A DNA stretch of 64,000 nt from Actinoplanes italicus (GTDB taxonomy: Bacteria > Actinomycetota > Actinomycetes > Mycobacteriales > Micromonosporaceae). Below the pieces are notes generated by a model, which had not been told where the DNA came from, ran no database searches, and worked only from the letters and a program-made list of their open reading frames with translations. Each line of letters opens with the position of its first letter. The first letter of the stretch is position 1. Positions 1 through 9,842 of this stretch are shown here, piece after piece. Position numbers and translations under genes: made by a program. Location: NCBI RefSeq assembly GCF_003001815.1, contig NZ_PVMZ01000010.1, forward strand, positions 1 to 64,000. The letters are read 5' to 3'.

Positions 1-235
<235 letters not shown>

Positions 236-250
236 TGGTAGACAGGCCGG

Positions 251-1473
251 ATGCCCGCACCCCGACGAGTCCTCCCGCTTGCCTGTGCCCTCGCGGTCGA
301 CATGGCCGGTAGCGGTCTGTTCCTGCCTGTCTCGCTGCTCTACTTCACCGAGGTGGCGGGCCTGCCCCTGGGAACGGTCGGCCTGCTGCTGAGCGCCGCC
401 GGGATCGCCTCGCTGCCGGTTCCGCTGATCGTCGGGCATGTGGCACACCGGTTCCGGGCCGTCGACCGGGTGCTGGTGGCGCAGATCCTGCAGGGCGTGG
501 CGTTCCTGGCGTACGGCTGGGCGCACCACCCGGCCACCGTCCTGGTGGTGGCGATGCTCGCCTCGATCGGGCAGCGCCTGTTCTGGTCGTCGTTCTTCTC
601 CGTGGTCGCCGGACTGGGTGAACCGGGGGAGGACCGGCAGAGCACCGACCGCCGGTACGCGCTCACCGGCATGATCCAGATGGCGTCGACCGGTGTGGGC
701 ATCCTGGCCGGCGGGCTGGTGGTGACCTACGGCTGGTATCAGCCGGCGGTCTGGCTGAACGCGGCCACGTTCGGAGTGTCGGCGCTGTTGCTGCTGTTCG
801 TGCCGCGGGACACGGCGACGACGGTGACCGGGCCGGCGGCAGGCGGCGGCGGTTACCGGGCGATGCTGCGGGACCGGCCCTACCTGCTGCTGATCGCGGT
901 GAACACGGTGTTCGCGCTGTGCAGCGTGTTCATCGGGGTGGCCGTGCCGGTCTACCTGATCGACGCGCTGCCCGCACCGCACTGGCTGGTCGGTCCGCTG
1001 CTGGCCGTCAACACGGTGCTGCTGGCGACCGGCCAGGCGCTGGCCGTCCGCCTGGTCCGGCCGCTGTCCCGCTCGCGGGGACTGGTGCTGGCCGGTGTGC
1101 TGTGGGTGGTCTGGGCGCTGGTGTACGCGGGCGCGGTGAAGATCCCGGGCGCGGTGCTCGTCCCGTACCTCATGGTGGGGTTGATCTTCTTCGCCGCCGC
1201 CGACCTGATTCATGCGCCGCTGTCGAACGCGTTGTCGGCGGCTGCCGCCCCGGCCGCGCAGCGGGACCGCTACCTGGCGGTCTACCAGTACTGTTTCGCG
1301 TTCGCGAGCATCCTGGCGCCGACGTTCTTCACCGCGCTGTACGCCCGCGGCCCAGGGTGCCGTGGCTGGCGCTCGCCGCCGTGACCGCCGTCGCCACCGT
1401 GGCGGTCCATCTGTTGGACGCGCCGCTCACAGCCAGGGAGAAGGCCGACACGCTGGCCCGGCCGGCGGGCTGA
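251..1473 (+). pseudogene. MFS transporter, frameshifted near its 3' end
   Basis: Major facilitator superfamily permease, probably a drug or metabolite exporter in the cytoplasmic membrane; the substrate is unknown. The ATG frame gives hydrophobic segments throughout, including an N-terminal GSGLFLPVSLLYF helix and a TFFTALYARGP segment near the end, then breaks and stops at 1384. The natural last helix (PWLALAAVTAVATVAVHLL) and a charged tail continue in another frame to a stop at 1473. One missing base around 1345-1356 explains the break. It may be a true frameshift mutation or a sequencing error. If real, the last helix is lost. It stands alone 29 bp before the glycan operon. Confidence 0.7.
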
Positions 1474-1502
1474 TCGCGCGCGGCCGTCGGTAGAGTGCCG
1501 GG

Positions 1503-2444
1503 GTGCGGACGGTGGTGACGGGTGCGGCGGGCTTCATCGGCAGCCACGTCGTGCCCGCCCTGATCGCCGACGGCCACGACGTGGTCGCGGTCGACGCGCC
1601 CGGCCGGGCCGCGTTCCCGGCAGCGGCTGCCGCCAACGTCGCTGCCCTGGCCCGTGACGGCATCACCCTGACCGAATGTGATCTGGTCACCGACGACCTC
1701 GCGCCGCTGCGGGACGCCGACGTGATCCTGCACCTGGCCGGGCGTCCCGGTGTGCGCAGCTCGTTCGGGCCGGGTGAGGCGGACGCCCACCGGGACAACG
1801 TGATCGCCACGAGGCGGCTGCTCGATGTCCGCGCCGGACGGTTGGTACTGGCTTCCAGCTCGTCGGTCTACGGCGACGCCGGGCACCCGTGCACCGAGGA
1901 CGACCCGGTCGACCCGCGCAGCCCCTACGCCCGGTCCAAGGCCGAGGCCGAGCGGCTCGTCGTGGCCGCCGGTGGCGTCGTGCTGCGCTACTTCTCCGTC
2001 TACGGGCCGCGGCAGCGCCCGGACATGGCATTCCACCGGTTCATCGAGGCCGCCCTCGACGGCTCGCCGGCGCCGCTCTACGGCGACGGCGGGCAGAGCC
2101 GCTCCTTCACCTACGTCGGCGACGTGGTCGACGCCACCGTCCGGGCGGCGCGGGCGCCGCTGCCACCGGGCACGATCCTCAATGTGGGCCATCCGGTCAC
2201 CGTCCGCGTCCGGGACGCACTTCATCTCATCGGTACGCTGCTCGGCGCACCGCCGCCCACGGTGCCCAAGGACCCGGCCCGCGGTGACGTGCGGCGCACC
2301 TGGGCCGGCACCGACCGCGCCGCAGCACTGCTCGGCTGGACCGCCGCCACCGGCCTCGACGAGGGTCTGACCAGCCAGATCGCCTGGCATCGAGCCCGCC
2401 GGGACGAGCAGAGCCGAGCCCGCCCGGGAGAGCATCATGGCTGA
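1503..2444 (+). CDS. NAD-dependent epimerase/dehydratase (SDR)
   Basis: Extended short-chain dehydrogenase that epimerises or dehydrates nucleotide sugars in the cytoplasm. The N-terminal Rossmann motif TGAAGFIGSH is present. A DVILHLAG segment and the catalytic Ser/Tyr/Lys set (ASSSSVYG, then SPYARSKAEAE) follow, with an FSVYGPRQRPDM segment typical of UDP-glucose 4-epimerase relatives. At 313 aa it has normal family length. The start is GTG. The stop overlaps the next glycosyltransferase start by 8 bp, so the two are translationally coupled. The exact sugar cannot be read from sequence. Confidence 0.88.
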   Translation: MRTVVTGAAGFIGSHVVPALIADGHDVVAVDAPGRAAFPAAAAANVAALARDGITLTECDLVTDDLAPLRDADVILHLAGRPGVRSSFGPGEADAHRDNVIATRRLLDVRAGRLVLASSSSVYGDAGHPCTEDDPVDPRSPYARSKAEAERLVVAAGGVVLRYFSVYGPRQRPDMAFHRFIEAALDGSPAPLYGDGGQSRSFTYVGDVVDATVRAARAPLPPGTILNVGHPVTVRVRDALHLIGTLLGAPPPTVPKDPARGDVRRTWAGTDRAAALLGWTAATGLDEGLTSQIAWHRARRDEQSRARPGEHHG

Positions 2445-3588
2445 CGGCCACCGCGCAGCGTACCTCGCGTTCGACCGGTTCCCGTCGGCCAAGGGCTCGG
2501 CCGTGCACATCCGGCACATGGCCGCGGAGCTGTTCGAGCGCTACCAGGGCGGGCTGCTCTGCGTGCTCGGCGGCGGTGACCTGCCCGCGTACCAGCGCGA
2601 GGGCGGCGTCGAGATCGTCCGCTTCACCGAGGTCGTGCCGAACCTGCTCGACCGCGCCGAGGCGTTCTCCGCCTGGGCCGCCGAGCAGCTGGCCCCGCAC
2701 CGGGACACGCTCGAACTCTGCCACGTCCGCGACCCGTGGAGCGCGCTGCCCGCCATGACCACCGGCGCGACGATGGTCTACGAGGCGAACGGGCTGCCGT
2801 CGATCGAGCTGCCGTACGCCTGGCCGCATGCCGCCCCGGCGACCCTCGCGAAGGTCCGCGAACTGGAGCGCCACTGTCTCGCACGGGCCGCGGCGGTGGT
2901 CGTTCCGTCGTACGTCATCAAGAATGCCGTGACCGATCGCGGCGTGACCCCGGACCGCGTGCATCTGGTCCCGAACGGCGCCGACCCGGCACCGGCCGAC
3001 GTGCCGCGCCCACCGGACGCGCCGGGCCGATATCTGATCTACGTGGGCGCGCTGCAGCCGTGGCAGGGCGTCGACGTGCTGCTGCGCGCGTTCGCCAGGC
3101 TCGCCGACCTGACCGATCTCGATCTGGTGATCTGCTCGTCGGTGTCGCCGAACCGGGCCCGTCCGCTGCGCCGGCTCGCCGACCGTCTCGGCGTCGCGGA
3201 GCGGGTGCGCTGGCACTACCAGCTGCCGCACGACGACATCGCGGGCTGGCTGGCGCACGCCGAGCTGTCGGTGGCGCCGCTGACCGCCTGCGACCGCAAC
3301 GTTGAGCAGGGCTGCAGCCCGATCAAGGTGTGGGAGTCGATGGCGGCCGGGACCGCGGTCGTCGCCTCCGACCTGCCGGTGGTCCGCGAGGTGCTGGGGG
3401 AGTACGGCCGGCTCGTCCCGCCGGACCGTCCGGCCGAGCTGGCACGGGCGATCCGGGTGCTCCTGGAGTACCCGCAAGTGTGCCGTGACCTGGGAGAAAA
3501 CGCCCGAAAGCACGTGCTGGCGGGGTTCACGTGGAAACATGCGCGGGCTCGTCTCGCCGACGTCTATGACCTTGTCGTACGTCACTGA
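2437..3588 (+). CDS. Glycosyltransferase family 4 (GT-B)
   Basis: Transfers an activated sugar to an acceptor, probably in polysaccharide, glycolipid or glycosylated-metabolite assembly at the cytoplasmic face. The N-terminal half holds the GT4 acceptor-domain pattern (YLAFDRFPSAKGSAVHIRHM). The C-terminal half has YVGALQPWQGVDVLLRAF and the donor-binding SPIKVWESMAAG followed by TAVVASDLPVVREV. At 383 aa it is typical. It overlaps the epimerase by 8 bp and is followed 12 bp later by an unknown protein. Confidence 0.88.
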   Translation: MADGHRAAYLAFDRFPSAKGSAVHIRHMAAELFERYQGGLLCVLGGGDLPAYQREGGVEIVRFTEVVPNLLDRAEAFSAWAAEQLAPHRDTLELCHVRDPWSALPAMTTGATMVYEANGLPSIELPYAWPHAAPATLAKVRELERHCLARAAAVVVPSYVIKNAVTDRGVTPDRVHLVPNGADPAPADVPRPPDAPGRYLIYVGALQPWQGVDVLLRAFARLADLTDLDLVICSSVSPNRARPLRRLADRLGVAERVRWHYQLPHDDIAGWLAHAELSVAPLTACDRNVEQGCSPIKVWESMAAGTAVVASDLPVVREVLGEYGRLVPPDRPAELARAIRVLLEYPQVCRDLGENARKHVLAGFTWKHARARLADVYDLVVRH

Positions 3589-3600
3589 TAGGTTCCGGTC

Positions 3601-4329
3601 ATGTTCTGGCGCAAGCAGAAAGCCGCGATAGCGGGGTTCCCTCCGCTGCACCAGGCTCTCATCCACGAGCGCGGCTTCACCGCCACGATGCCGGCCGACG
3701 CCTGGACGGCTCTGGCCGCGAGCCTCGGCCGGCACACCGCGCTGGTGCGCCGACCGAAATGGGCGCTTCCCCGGCGTACTCTCGATGTGCTCGTGCCCCT
3801 GCTCCAGGAAGTCTGCTCGGACCTGGGGCGCAAGGGCATGCTGACGGTGACCGCCGACCTGCGCGGCCCGCAGGCGCCCGGCAAGACCACGCCCTCGCGC
3901 GACCTGCAGGTCCGGCCGCCCGTCAAGTCGGCCGTCGAGACGTGGACGATCGACCCCTGGCTGCGGCTGCGCGCCGAGCTGCGTGACGGCAGCGTGCTGG
4001 ACGTCCTCGTCGTCGACCGCGAGCGCACCCGCCGGGTCACCAAACGCAACCCGCGCGGCAAGACCAAGGTCAAACGCAAGACCAAACAGGTGCAGATCAT
4101 CAAGGTACGCCGCAGGCTGCCCGAGAACGGCGCGAGCGTGCGCCCGCCCACCGCGCCGCCACGCTGGATCACCGTGCACGTCCGCGAGGGCCGCCGCCGC
4201 AGCATCCTGGCCGGCGCCAAGATCGACCGGATGCCGAACAGCGCCGAGGAGCAGCTCGACCGCATCCTCACGGTCGCCACCGAACCGTTCCGCTGGACCC
4301 CGCAGACCACCGCCGGAGGCGCCCGATGA
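3601..4329 (+). CDS. Conserved protein of unknown function in glycan operon
   Basis: I do not recognise a family. The 242-aa protein has no signal peptide or membrane helix. Its middle (about residues 135-170) is strongly basic, with RTRRVTKRNPRGKTKVKRK, which could bind nucleic acid or a polyanionic glycan. It sits between two GT4 genes and overlaps the next small gene by 4 bp (ATGA), so it is probably made together with the glycosyltransferases. The start is the first ATG after the preceding stop. Confidence 0.7.
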   Translation: MFWRKQKAAIAGFPPLHQALIHERGFTATMPADAWTALAASLGRHTALVRRPKWALPRRTLDVLVPLLQEVCSDLGRKGMLTVTADLRGPQAPGKTTPSRDLQVRPPVKSAVETWTIDPWLRLRAELRDGSVLDVLVVDRERTRRVTKRNPRGKTKVKRKTKQVQIIKVRRRLPENGASVRPPTAPPRWITVHVREGRRRSILAGAKIDRMPNSAEEQLDRILTVATEPFRWTPQTTAGGAR

Positions 4330-4664
4330 CCCCCTGCGCCGTCACCACCGGCTTCTTCACCCTGGGCAAGTGCGGCACGATGGCCGTCGCCGGCTGCCCG
4401 AGCTGCGGCCGCGCCCTCTGCGCCGACCACGTCACCGAGGGCGGCCTGTGCCCCGAGTGCGCCGCCGCGAACAACCGGTTCGGCCACCCCGCCGCCGTCG
4501 CCGCCTACCGCCGCCGGGCGTACCGGCATCGCAGCGCGGGCGTCTATCAGGACACGGTCTGGTACACCGGCTTCGACTCCTACGACCGGGCCGCCTTCGA
4601 TCCCGGTGCCGCGGCCTCGCAGGACTATCTCGACGACGGCGACGACGCCCTGGTGGACAGTTGA
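4326..4664 (+). CDS. Small zinc-finger-like protein (B-box-like cysteines)
   Basis: A 112-aa cytoplasmic protein. The cysteines and histidine lie in CGTMAVAGCPSCGRALCADH followed by GLCPEC, which gives CxxC pairs around a C/H pair as in B-box-like zinc-binding domains. The C-terminal third is acidic. Its start overlaps the stop of the preceding unknown gene, and its TGA shares an A with the ATG of the next glycosyltransferase, so it lies in the middle of a coupled operon. A role in protein-protein contact is a guess. Confidence 0.65.
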   Translation: MTPCAVTTGFFTLGKCGTMAVAGCPSCGRALCADHVTEGGLCPECAAANNRFGHPAAVAAYRRRAYRHRSAGVYQDTVWYTGFDSYDRAAFDPGAAASQDYLDDGDDALVDS

Positions 4665-5752
4665 TGCGGGTCCTCTGGATCACGGAGAATTTTCCGCCCA
4701 GCCCCGGAGGCATGGCCACCTCCTGCGACCGGATCGTCCGCGGCCTGCGCGCCGCCGGCGTCGGCGTGGACGTGGTGCATCTGAGCCGCCGCACCACCGC
4801 CCAGCGGGTCACCGGTGTGCGGACCGTGCCGCTCGGTGAGGACCCGGAACACGCGTTGCGCCTGCTCTGGACCACGCTCGCCCCCGAGATCGGCCGTTAC
4901 ACCCACGTCGTCGCGTTCGGCGGCACCTATCCGATGCTCGCCGCTCCCGTCTACGCGAGGTGGGCGGGCCTGCCCCTGATCACCCTGCTGCGCGGCAACG
5001 ACTTCGACACCGGCATGTTCTCGCTGCGCCGCCAGCCGGTCGTCCTCGAGGCGCTGCGCACCTCCGCCCACGTCTGCGTGGTCGCCGCCTCCACGGAACC
5101 GCTGGTCCGCGCGCTCGCCCCGGCCACCGGAGTCACGTGGGTCGCGAACGGCATCGACACCGCCGACTGGCAGATCCTGCCGTCCGAACGCGGCAGGGCC
5201 GCCGACTGGCGCGCCGCGAACGTCAGTCCCGGCCGGCGCACGCTCGGCATGATCGGCCAGCTCAAGAACAAGAAGGGCGTACGCCTGCTCCTCGAAGCCC
5301 TCTACACCGGCGGTCAGGCGTCCCGCTTCCACGTCGTCCTGGCCGGTGAGCTGGAACCCGGCATCGAGTCGCTGCTGTCCGACCTCGAACACACGGTCCT
5401 GCCCTTCCAGGACCGGTACCAGCTGCTCGGCGTCTACGCGTCCTGCGACCTGGTGGCCCTGCCGTCCTTCTACGACGGCCTGCCCAACGTCGCCCTCGAG
5501 GCTGCCGCGCTCGGCACCCCGCTGCTCACGTCCGACGCGGGTGGCCTGGCCGACCTCGTCACCGGCGACATCGGCTTCCGCTTCCCGGCCGGCGACCCGC
5601 ACGCCTGCCGCGCCGCCGTCCACCGTGCGGCCCTGGCCAACGACGACGAACTGGCGGCGATGGGGTCGGCCGCCGCAAGACGCGTCCGCGAACGTTTCGA
5701 CGTGGCAGCGGAGACCGAGGCGTACCTGAAGGTGCTGGCAGCCGCACGGTGA
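4664..5752 (+). CDS. Glycosyltransferase family 4
   Basis: A second GT-B glycosyltransferase of the operon (362 aa). It opens with MRVLWITENFPPSPGGMATS, the usual GT4 N-terminus with a glycine-rich acceptor loop. It carries GMIGQLKNKKGVRLLLEAL in the donor domain and the signature LVALPSFYDGLPNVALEAA followed by ALGTPLLTSDAGGLADLV. The start is ATG overlapping the preceding TGA; its own stop overlaps the following GTG. It lacks membrane helices, so it is cytosolic or peripheral. Confidence 0.88.
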   Translation: MRVLWITENFPPSPGGMATSCDRIVRGLRAAGVGVDVVHLSRRTTAQRVTGVRTVPLGEDPEHALRLLWTTLAPEIGRYTHVVAFGGTYPMLAAPVYARWAGLPLITLLRGNDFDTGMFSLRRQPVVLEALRTSAHVCVVAASTEPLVRALAPATGVTWVANGIDTADWQILPSERGRAADWRAANVSPGRRTLGMIGQLKNKKGVRLLLEALYTGGQASRFHVVLAGELEPGIESLLSDLEHTVLPFQDRYQLLGVYASCDLVALPSFYDGLPNVALEAAALGTPLLTSDAGGLADLVTGDIGFRFPAGDPHACRAAVHRAALANDDELAAMGSAAARRVRERFDVAAETEAYLKVLAAAR

Positions 5753-6519
5753 TCGTCTGCTACGCCCAGGGCGGCGGACTCGGCCACCTCACGCGTATCC
5801 GCGCCTACCTGCACACCGTCCATGCCGACTCGCCTGCCACGATCCTGAGCACGTCGCCGTTCACGGCCGACCCGCGGATCCTGGGCCCGCATCGGCTGCT
5901 GCCCGCCGCCGCGCTGCCGGACCTGCGCCCGTCCGTCCTTGTCGTCGACGCCTTTCCGGCCGGTCTCGACGGTGAGCTGCGGGCGTCGTCGGTTCCGCCC
6001 GGTGCACGGACCGTCCATCTGGCCCGATTGCTGCGCTGGGACGCCTATCGGCGGGTGCTGCCGCCCGACCCGATCCGGTTCGACGAGGTCCGGACTCTGG
6101 AGCCGCTCTCCGGCGAGCACGCCGCCTTCCTCGGCCCCGGCGACCCGCTCGCCCTCGGGGATCCGCCCGCCTCCGCTGCCGAGATCCCCGACGGGTCCTG
6201 GTTGATCGTCCACTCCGGCCCGGCGGCGGAGATCGACGACCTCATCGGGTACGCACGTGACTGCGCCTCAGCCGAAGGCCACCACCCGCGTCTCGTCCTG
6301 GTCGCACCTCACCGCCCACCCGGCCTGCCGTCCGACGTCGCGCACGTCGACTCGTACCCGGCGTGGCCCCTGTTCGCCGGCGCGGCCCGGATCATCTCGG
6401 CGGCCGGTTTCAACATCGTCCGCCAGACCGCTCCGTGGCGGGGGAAGCACCTGATGCTGCCCTTCCCGCGCCGCTGGGACGACCAGTTCGCCCGGGCGGC
6501 CCGCGCGCGCCGCTGTTAG
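5749..6519 (+). CDS. GT-B glycosyltransferase-like protein (MurG/GT28-like C-terminus)
   Basis: A 256-aa protein starting with GTG, 4 bp overlapped with the preceding gene. The N-terminus MIVCYAQGGGLGHLTRIRAY matches the glycine-rich loop of UDP-glycosyltransferases such as MurG. Near the C-terminus, AARIISAAGFNIVRQTA and a following PFPRRWDDQF resemble the nucleotide-binding end of GT28 enzymes. It is shorter than most GT-B enzymes (350-400 aa), so it may be a minimal or truncated member. It is the last gene of the coupled operon. Confidence 0.65.
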   Translation: MIVCYAQGGGLGHLTRIRAYLHTVHADSPATILSTSPFTADPRILGPHRLLPAAALPDLRPSVLVVDAFPAGLDGELRASSVPPGARTVHLARLLRWDAYRRVLPPDPIRFDEVRTLEPLSGEHAAFLGPGDPLALGDPPASAAEIPDGSWLIVHSGPAAEIDDLIGYARDCASAEGHHPRLVLVAPHRPPGLPSDVAHVDSYPAWPLFAGAARIISAAGFNIVRQTAPWRGKHLMLPFPRRWDDQFARAARARRC

Positions 6520-6528
6520 CGTGCCCCC

Positions 6529-7332
6529 GTGACGACATTCCGGTTCGACGCGGATCTCGAAGTGCGGCGGCTCGGGTTCGGGGCCATGCACCTGACCGCG
6601 GACCCGGCGGTGGCCCGGCGGGCCGTCGAGCTCGGCGTCAACCTGATCGACACGGCCTTCCTGTACGGCGGAGGCGCCAACGAGGAGCTGCTGGCCGAAG
6701 CCCTGTACCCGTACCCCGCCGGGCTCCTCCTCACCACCAAGGTCGGCGTCGCCCGCACGGGCCCGCAGGGGGAGTGGAAGCTCGACGGCCGCCCCTCGGT
6801 GCTGCGCGAGCAGGTCGATCAGGCGCTGCGCCGCCTGCGCGTCGACCGGATCGAGCTGCTCCAGCTGCACCGGATCGACCCGGACACCCCGCTCGCCGAC
6901 CAGGTCGGCACCCTGCGCGACCTGAGGGACGAGGGCAAGATCGCCCGGATCGGCCTGTCCGAGGTCACCGTCGCCCAGCTCGCCGAGGCCCGGGCGATCG
7001 TGGATGTGGCCAGCGTGCAGAACCGGTACAACCTGCTGGACCGCGAGCACGAACCGGTCCTCGAGGCCTGCGAGCGGGCCGGCATCGCGTTCCTGCCCTG
7101 GCGGCCGGTCGCCGCGGGCGACTCCGGGAAGCGGGCGGAGATCTCCACCGTGGCGGCGCAGACCGGCGCCACGGCGACCCAGATCGCGCTGGCCTGGCTG
7201 CTGGCCCGCTCCCCGGTCATCCTGCCGATCCCCGGCACCGCCAGGATCGACCACCTGGAGGAGAACCTCGCCGCCGAGCGGATCCGTCTCACGGAGGCCC
7301 AGCTGGCCCTGCTGGACCGCTCAGCCGAGTAG
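6529..7332 (+). CDS. Aldo/keto reductase
   Basis: NADPH-dependent (alpha/beta)8 oxidoreductase, 267 aa. The catalytic tetrad is visible: Asp and Tyr in IDTAFLYGGG, Lys in LTTKVG and His in LLQLHRID. A cofactor-binding C-terminal segment ends with LPIPGTARIDHLEENL, as in this superfamily. It starts with GTG 9 bp after the glycan operon and may be co-transcribed with it. Its last 12 bp overlap the end of the convergent histidine kinase gene. The substrate is unknown. Confidence 0.85.
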   Translation: MTTFRFDADLEVRRLGFGAMHLTADPAVARRAVELGVNLIDTAFLYGGGANEELLAEALYPYPAGLLLTTKVGVARTGPQGEWKLDGRPSVLREQVDQALRRLRVDRIELLQLHRIDPDTPLADQVGTLRDLRDEGKIARIGLSEVTVAQLAEARAIVDVASVQNRYNLLDREHEPVLEACERAGIAFLPWRPVAAGDSGKRAEISTVAAQTGATATQIALAWLLARSPVILPIPGTARIDHLEENLAAERIRLTEAQLALLDRSAE

Positions 7333-8790
7333 CTCCCGGACGAGCGGTTCGGTGACCAGGGGGTCGGTGGCGAGGGGCAGCAGGATGACGAACGTGGTGC
7401 CGATGCCGGCGGCGGACTCGACGGTGATGTGCCCGCCGGCGTCGGACACGATGCCGTAGACGGTGGAGAGGCCCAGCCCCGTGCCCTTGTCGGCGGGCTT
7501 GGTGGTGAAGAACGGCTCGAACAGCCGGTCGCGCACCTCGGGCGTCATCCCGGTGCCGGTGTCGCTGACGGTCAGCCTGGCGTACGGGCCCGGCGTCACC
7601 GGGTTGCGCGGACCTGCTCGTACCTCGGTCAGGTCCGCCTCGATCGCGACGGTGCCGCCGTCCGGCATCGCGTCTCGGGCGTTGATCACCAGGTTGAGCA
7701 GGATCTGGTCGAGCCGTCCGCGGTTGGCGCGCACCGGGATCGGGCCGGGGTACCCCTGGCAGACCAGCTGGATTCCGCAGCCGATGCCGCGGCGCAGCAG
7801 CTCGCCGGCCTCCTGGGTGACGTCGTTCAGGTCGACGGTTTCGACCTGGGTGGGCTCGCGTTTGGCGAACAGCAGCAGCTGGTCGACGAGCGAGCCGGCC
7901 CGGTCGGCGGCGTCGCGGATGCGGGCCAGGTCGGGTGCCCCGTCGGGGGTCACCTCGTCGGCCAGCAGGTCGGTGTAGTTGACGATGATGGCGAGCATGT
8001 TGTTGAAGTCGTGCGCGACACCCCCGGCAAGGTGACCGAGGCTCTCCATCCGTTCGGCGCGCGACCGCCGTTCCGCCTCCAGCCTCTCCTCGTCCTCCCG
8101 TTTCTTGCGCTCCGAGATGTCCCGTTCGGTGGCCGCGACGGCGACGACCGCGCCGGACGCGTCGCGGATCGGTGACACCGCGACCGAGACCAGCACCTCG
8201 CTGCCGTCGCGGCGGATGCGACGCACCTCGTCGAGGCGGATGTGCCGGCCGGCGGCGAGGTCGGCCATCGTCTGGTCCATGACCCGGACGCGTTCCGGCG
8301 ACAGGAGCCGCCGCACATCCGTACCGATGGCCTCGTCCGCCGTGTATCCATAGAGGTGTTCCGCGCCGACGTTCCAGGCCGTGATGGTGCCGCCGAGGGT
8401 GCTCACGACGATCGCGTCCGACGACTGCGCGGCGAACGCGGCGAGCAGGTCGCGTTCCCGGGCGGCGTCGGCGGCGCCGTCCAGCAGGGCCCGGCGGTGC
8501 CGGGTGATCGCCCAGCTGATCCCGGTGACGGCGGCCATGACGAGCAGGCGCAGGATCTGGTCGAGGGTGCCGAGCAGGCCCTGCCAGGTGGAGATCGCGA
8601 AGGCGGCGGCCAGCGCGTAACCGCCGACGCCCAGCACGCAGGCGGGGCTGCTCGAGGCCATGGCGAGCGCCGGTCCGAGTGCCAGCATGCCGAAGGTGAG
8701 CATCCGCGGCGGCGAGATCGCCGACAGGACCGCCAGCACTGTCACGGTCGCGACGGACGCCCAGAGGTACGACCGCAGGACCCTCATCAC
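7321..8790 (-). CDS. PAS-domain sensor histidine kinase
   Basis: A 489-aa membrane sensor kinase. Residues about 1-95 hold several hydrophobic segments that anchor it. A PAS domain follows (about 115-230; SSDAIVVSTLGGTITAWN). The dimerisation/phosphoacceptor helix contains GVAHDFNNML, with the His before DFNN. The ATPase domain has NLVINARDAMPDGG (N box), SDTGTGM (G1) and GTGLGLSTVYGIV (G2). The HDFNN form is typical of kinases acting with separate or phosphorelay receivers. No response regulator is next to it. Start: GTG immediately followed by ATG, so 8787 is equally possible. Confidence 0.9.
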   Translation of the reverse strand: MMRVLRSYLWASVATVTVLAVLSAISPPRMLTFGMLALGPALAMASSSPACVLGVGGYALAAAFAISTWQGLLGTLDQILRLLVMAAVTGISWAITRHRRALLDGAADAARERDLLAAFAAQSSDAIVVSTLGGTITAWNVGAEHLYGYTADEAIGTDVRRLLSPERVRVMDQTMADLAAGRHIRLDEVRRIRRDGSEVLVSVAVSPIRDASGAVVAVAATERDISERKKREDEERLEAERRSRAERMESLGHLAGGVAHDFNNMLAIIVNYTDLLADEVTPDGAPDLARIRDAADRAGSLVDQLLLFAKREPTQVETVDLNDVTQEAGELLRRGIGCGIQLVCQGYPGPIPVRANRGRLDQILLNLVINARDAMPDGGTVAIEADLTEVRAGPRNPVTPGPYARLTVSDTGTGMTPEVRDRLFEPFFTTKPADKGTGLGLSTVYGIVSDAGGHITVESAAGIGTTFVILLPLATDPLVTEPLVRELLG

Positions 8791-8885
8791 GTGGACCCTT
8801 CTACAACGAAAGTGCCGATTTACGGCATCCTCCCGTCACAGACTAGTCCCGGCAGGGCGGGCGAGCGGGTGCTAACAACGTAGGG

Positions 8886-9839
8886 ATGAGAGCGATGGTG
8901 TACGACCGGTACGGCGGGCCGGACGTGCTGCGGGTGGAGGACGTGCCGACGCCGTCGCCGGCCGCCGGGCAGGTGCTGATCCGGGTGGTGGCGACCTCGG
9001 TCAACCTGAGTGACTGGGAGTGCCTGCGGGGCTCACCGGCGTACGCGCGGATCGGCGGGCTGCGAACTCCGGCGCGCCGGATCCTGGGCTCGGACATCGC
9101 CGGCACGGTCGAGGCGGTGGGCTCCGGTGTCACCCGCTTCCGGCCCGGTGACGAGGTGTACGGCGACAATCTCGCTCTCAAGGGTGGCTTCGCCGAGTAC
9201 GCGGTCGCGCCCGAGCACGTGCTCGCGCCGAAGCCACCCGGGCTGGGATTCGCCGAGGCGGCCACGGTCCCGCAGGCCGGAGTGATCGCGCATCAGGGTC
9301 TCGCGGGTGTGGCGGCCGGTCGGCACGTCGCGATCAACGGTGCCGGCGGCGGTTCCGGCGCGTTCGCGATCCAGCTGGCGAAACGGCTCGGCGCCGAGGT
9401 GACCGGCGTGGACAACGCGGGCAAGCTCAACTTCATGCGGTCGCTCGGCGCGGACCACGTGACCGACTACCGCAGCGAGGACTTCACGCTGCGTGGACCG
9501 TACGATCTCATCCTTGATCTCGTCGCCCATCGTTCGGTGTTCGCCTACCGCCGGGCGCTGGCGCCCGGTGGCCGATATCGGTGTGTCGGCGGATCGGTGC
9601 GCACGCTGCTGCGGGTGCTGACCGCCGGTTCCGCACTCGGCCTGCTGACCGGCCGCCGCCTGGGCGTGCTGGCGGTGAAGCAGGGCCCCGAGTCGTTCGC
9701 GCCGGTCGCCGAACTGTGCGCGAGCGGCGTCCTGGCCGTGCACATCGACCGCACGTTCCCCCTCGACGAGGCGCCGCAAGCGCTCGCGCACGTCGGCGAG
9801 GGCCGGGCACTCGGCAAGGTCGTCGTCCGGGCGAGTTGA
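8886..9839 (+). CDS. NAD(P)-dependent alcohol dehydrogenase / quinone oxidoreductase (MDR)
   Basis: Medium-chain dehydrogenase/reductase, 317 aa. It has a GroES-like N-terminal domain (MVYDRYGGPDVLRVEDVPTP), an ILGSDIAGTVEAVGSGV segment, and a Rossmann domain with INGAGGGSGAFAIQLAK. The structural-zinc cysteine cluster is absent, which places it with zinc-free quinone oxidoreductase-type members. It is transcribed divergently from the histidine kinase, with about 95 bp between them. Confidence 0.87.
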   Translation: MRAMVYDRYGGPDVLRVEDVPTPSPAAGQVLIRVVATSVNLSDWECLRGSPAYARIGGLRTPARRILGSDIAGTVEAVGSGVTRFRPGDEVYGDNLALKGGFAEYAVAPEHVLAPKPPGLGFAEAATVPQAGVIAHQGLAGVAAGRHVAINGAGGGSGAFAIQLAKRLGAEVTGVDNAGKLNFMRSLGADHVTDYRSEDFTLRGPYDLILDLVAHRSVFAYRRALAPGGRYRCVGGSVRTLLRVLTAGSALGLLTGRRLGVLAVKQGPESFAPVAELCASGVLAVHIDRTFPLDEAPQALAHVGEGRALGKVVVRAS

Positions 9840-9842
9840 GCA

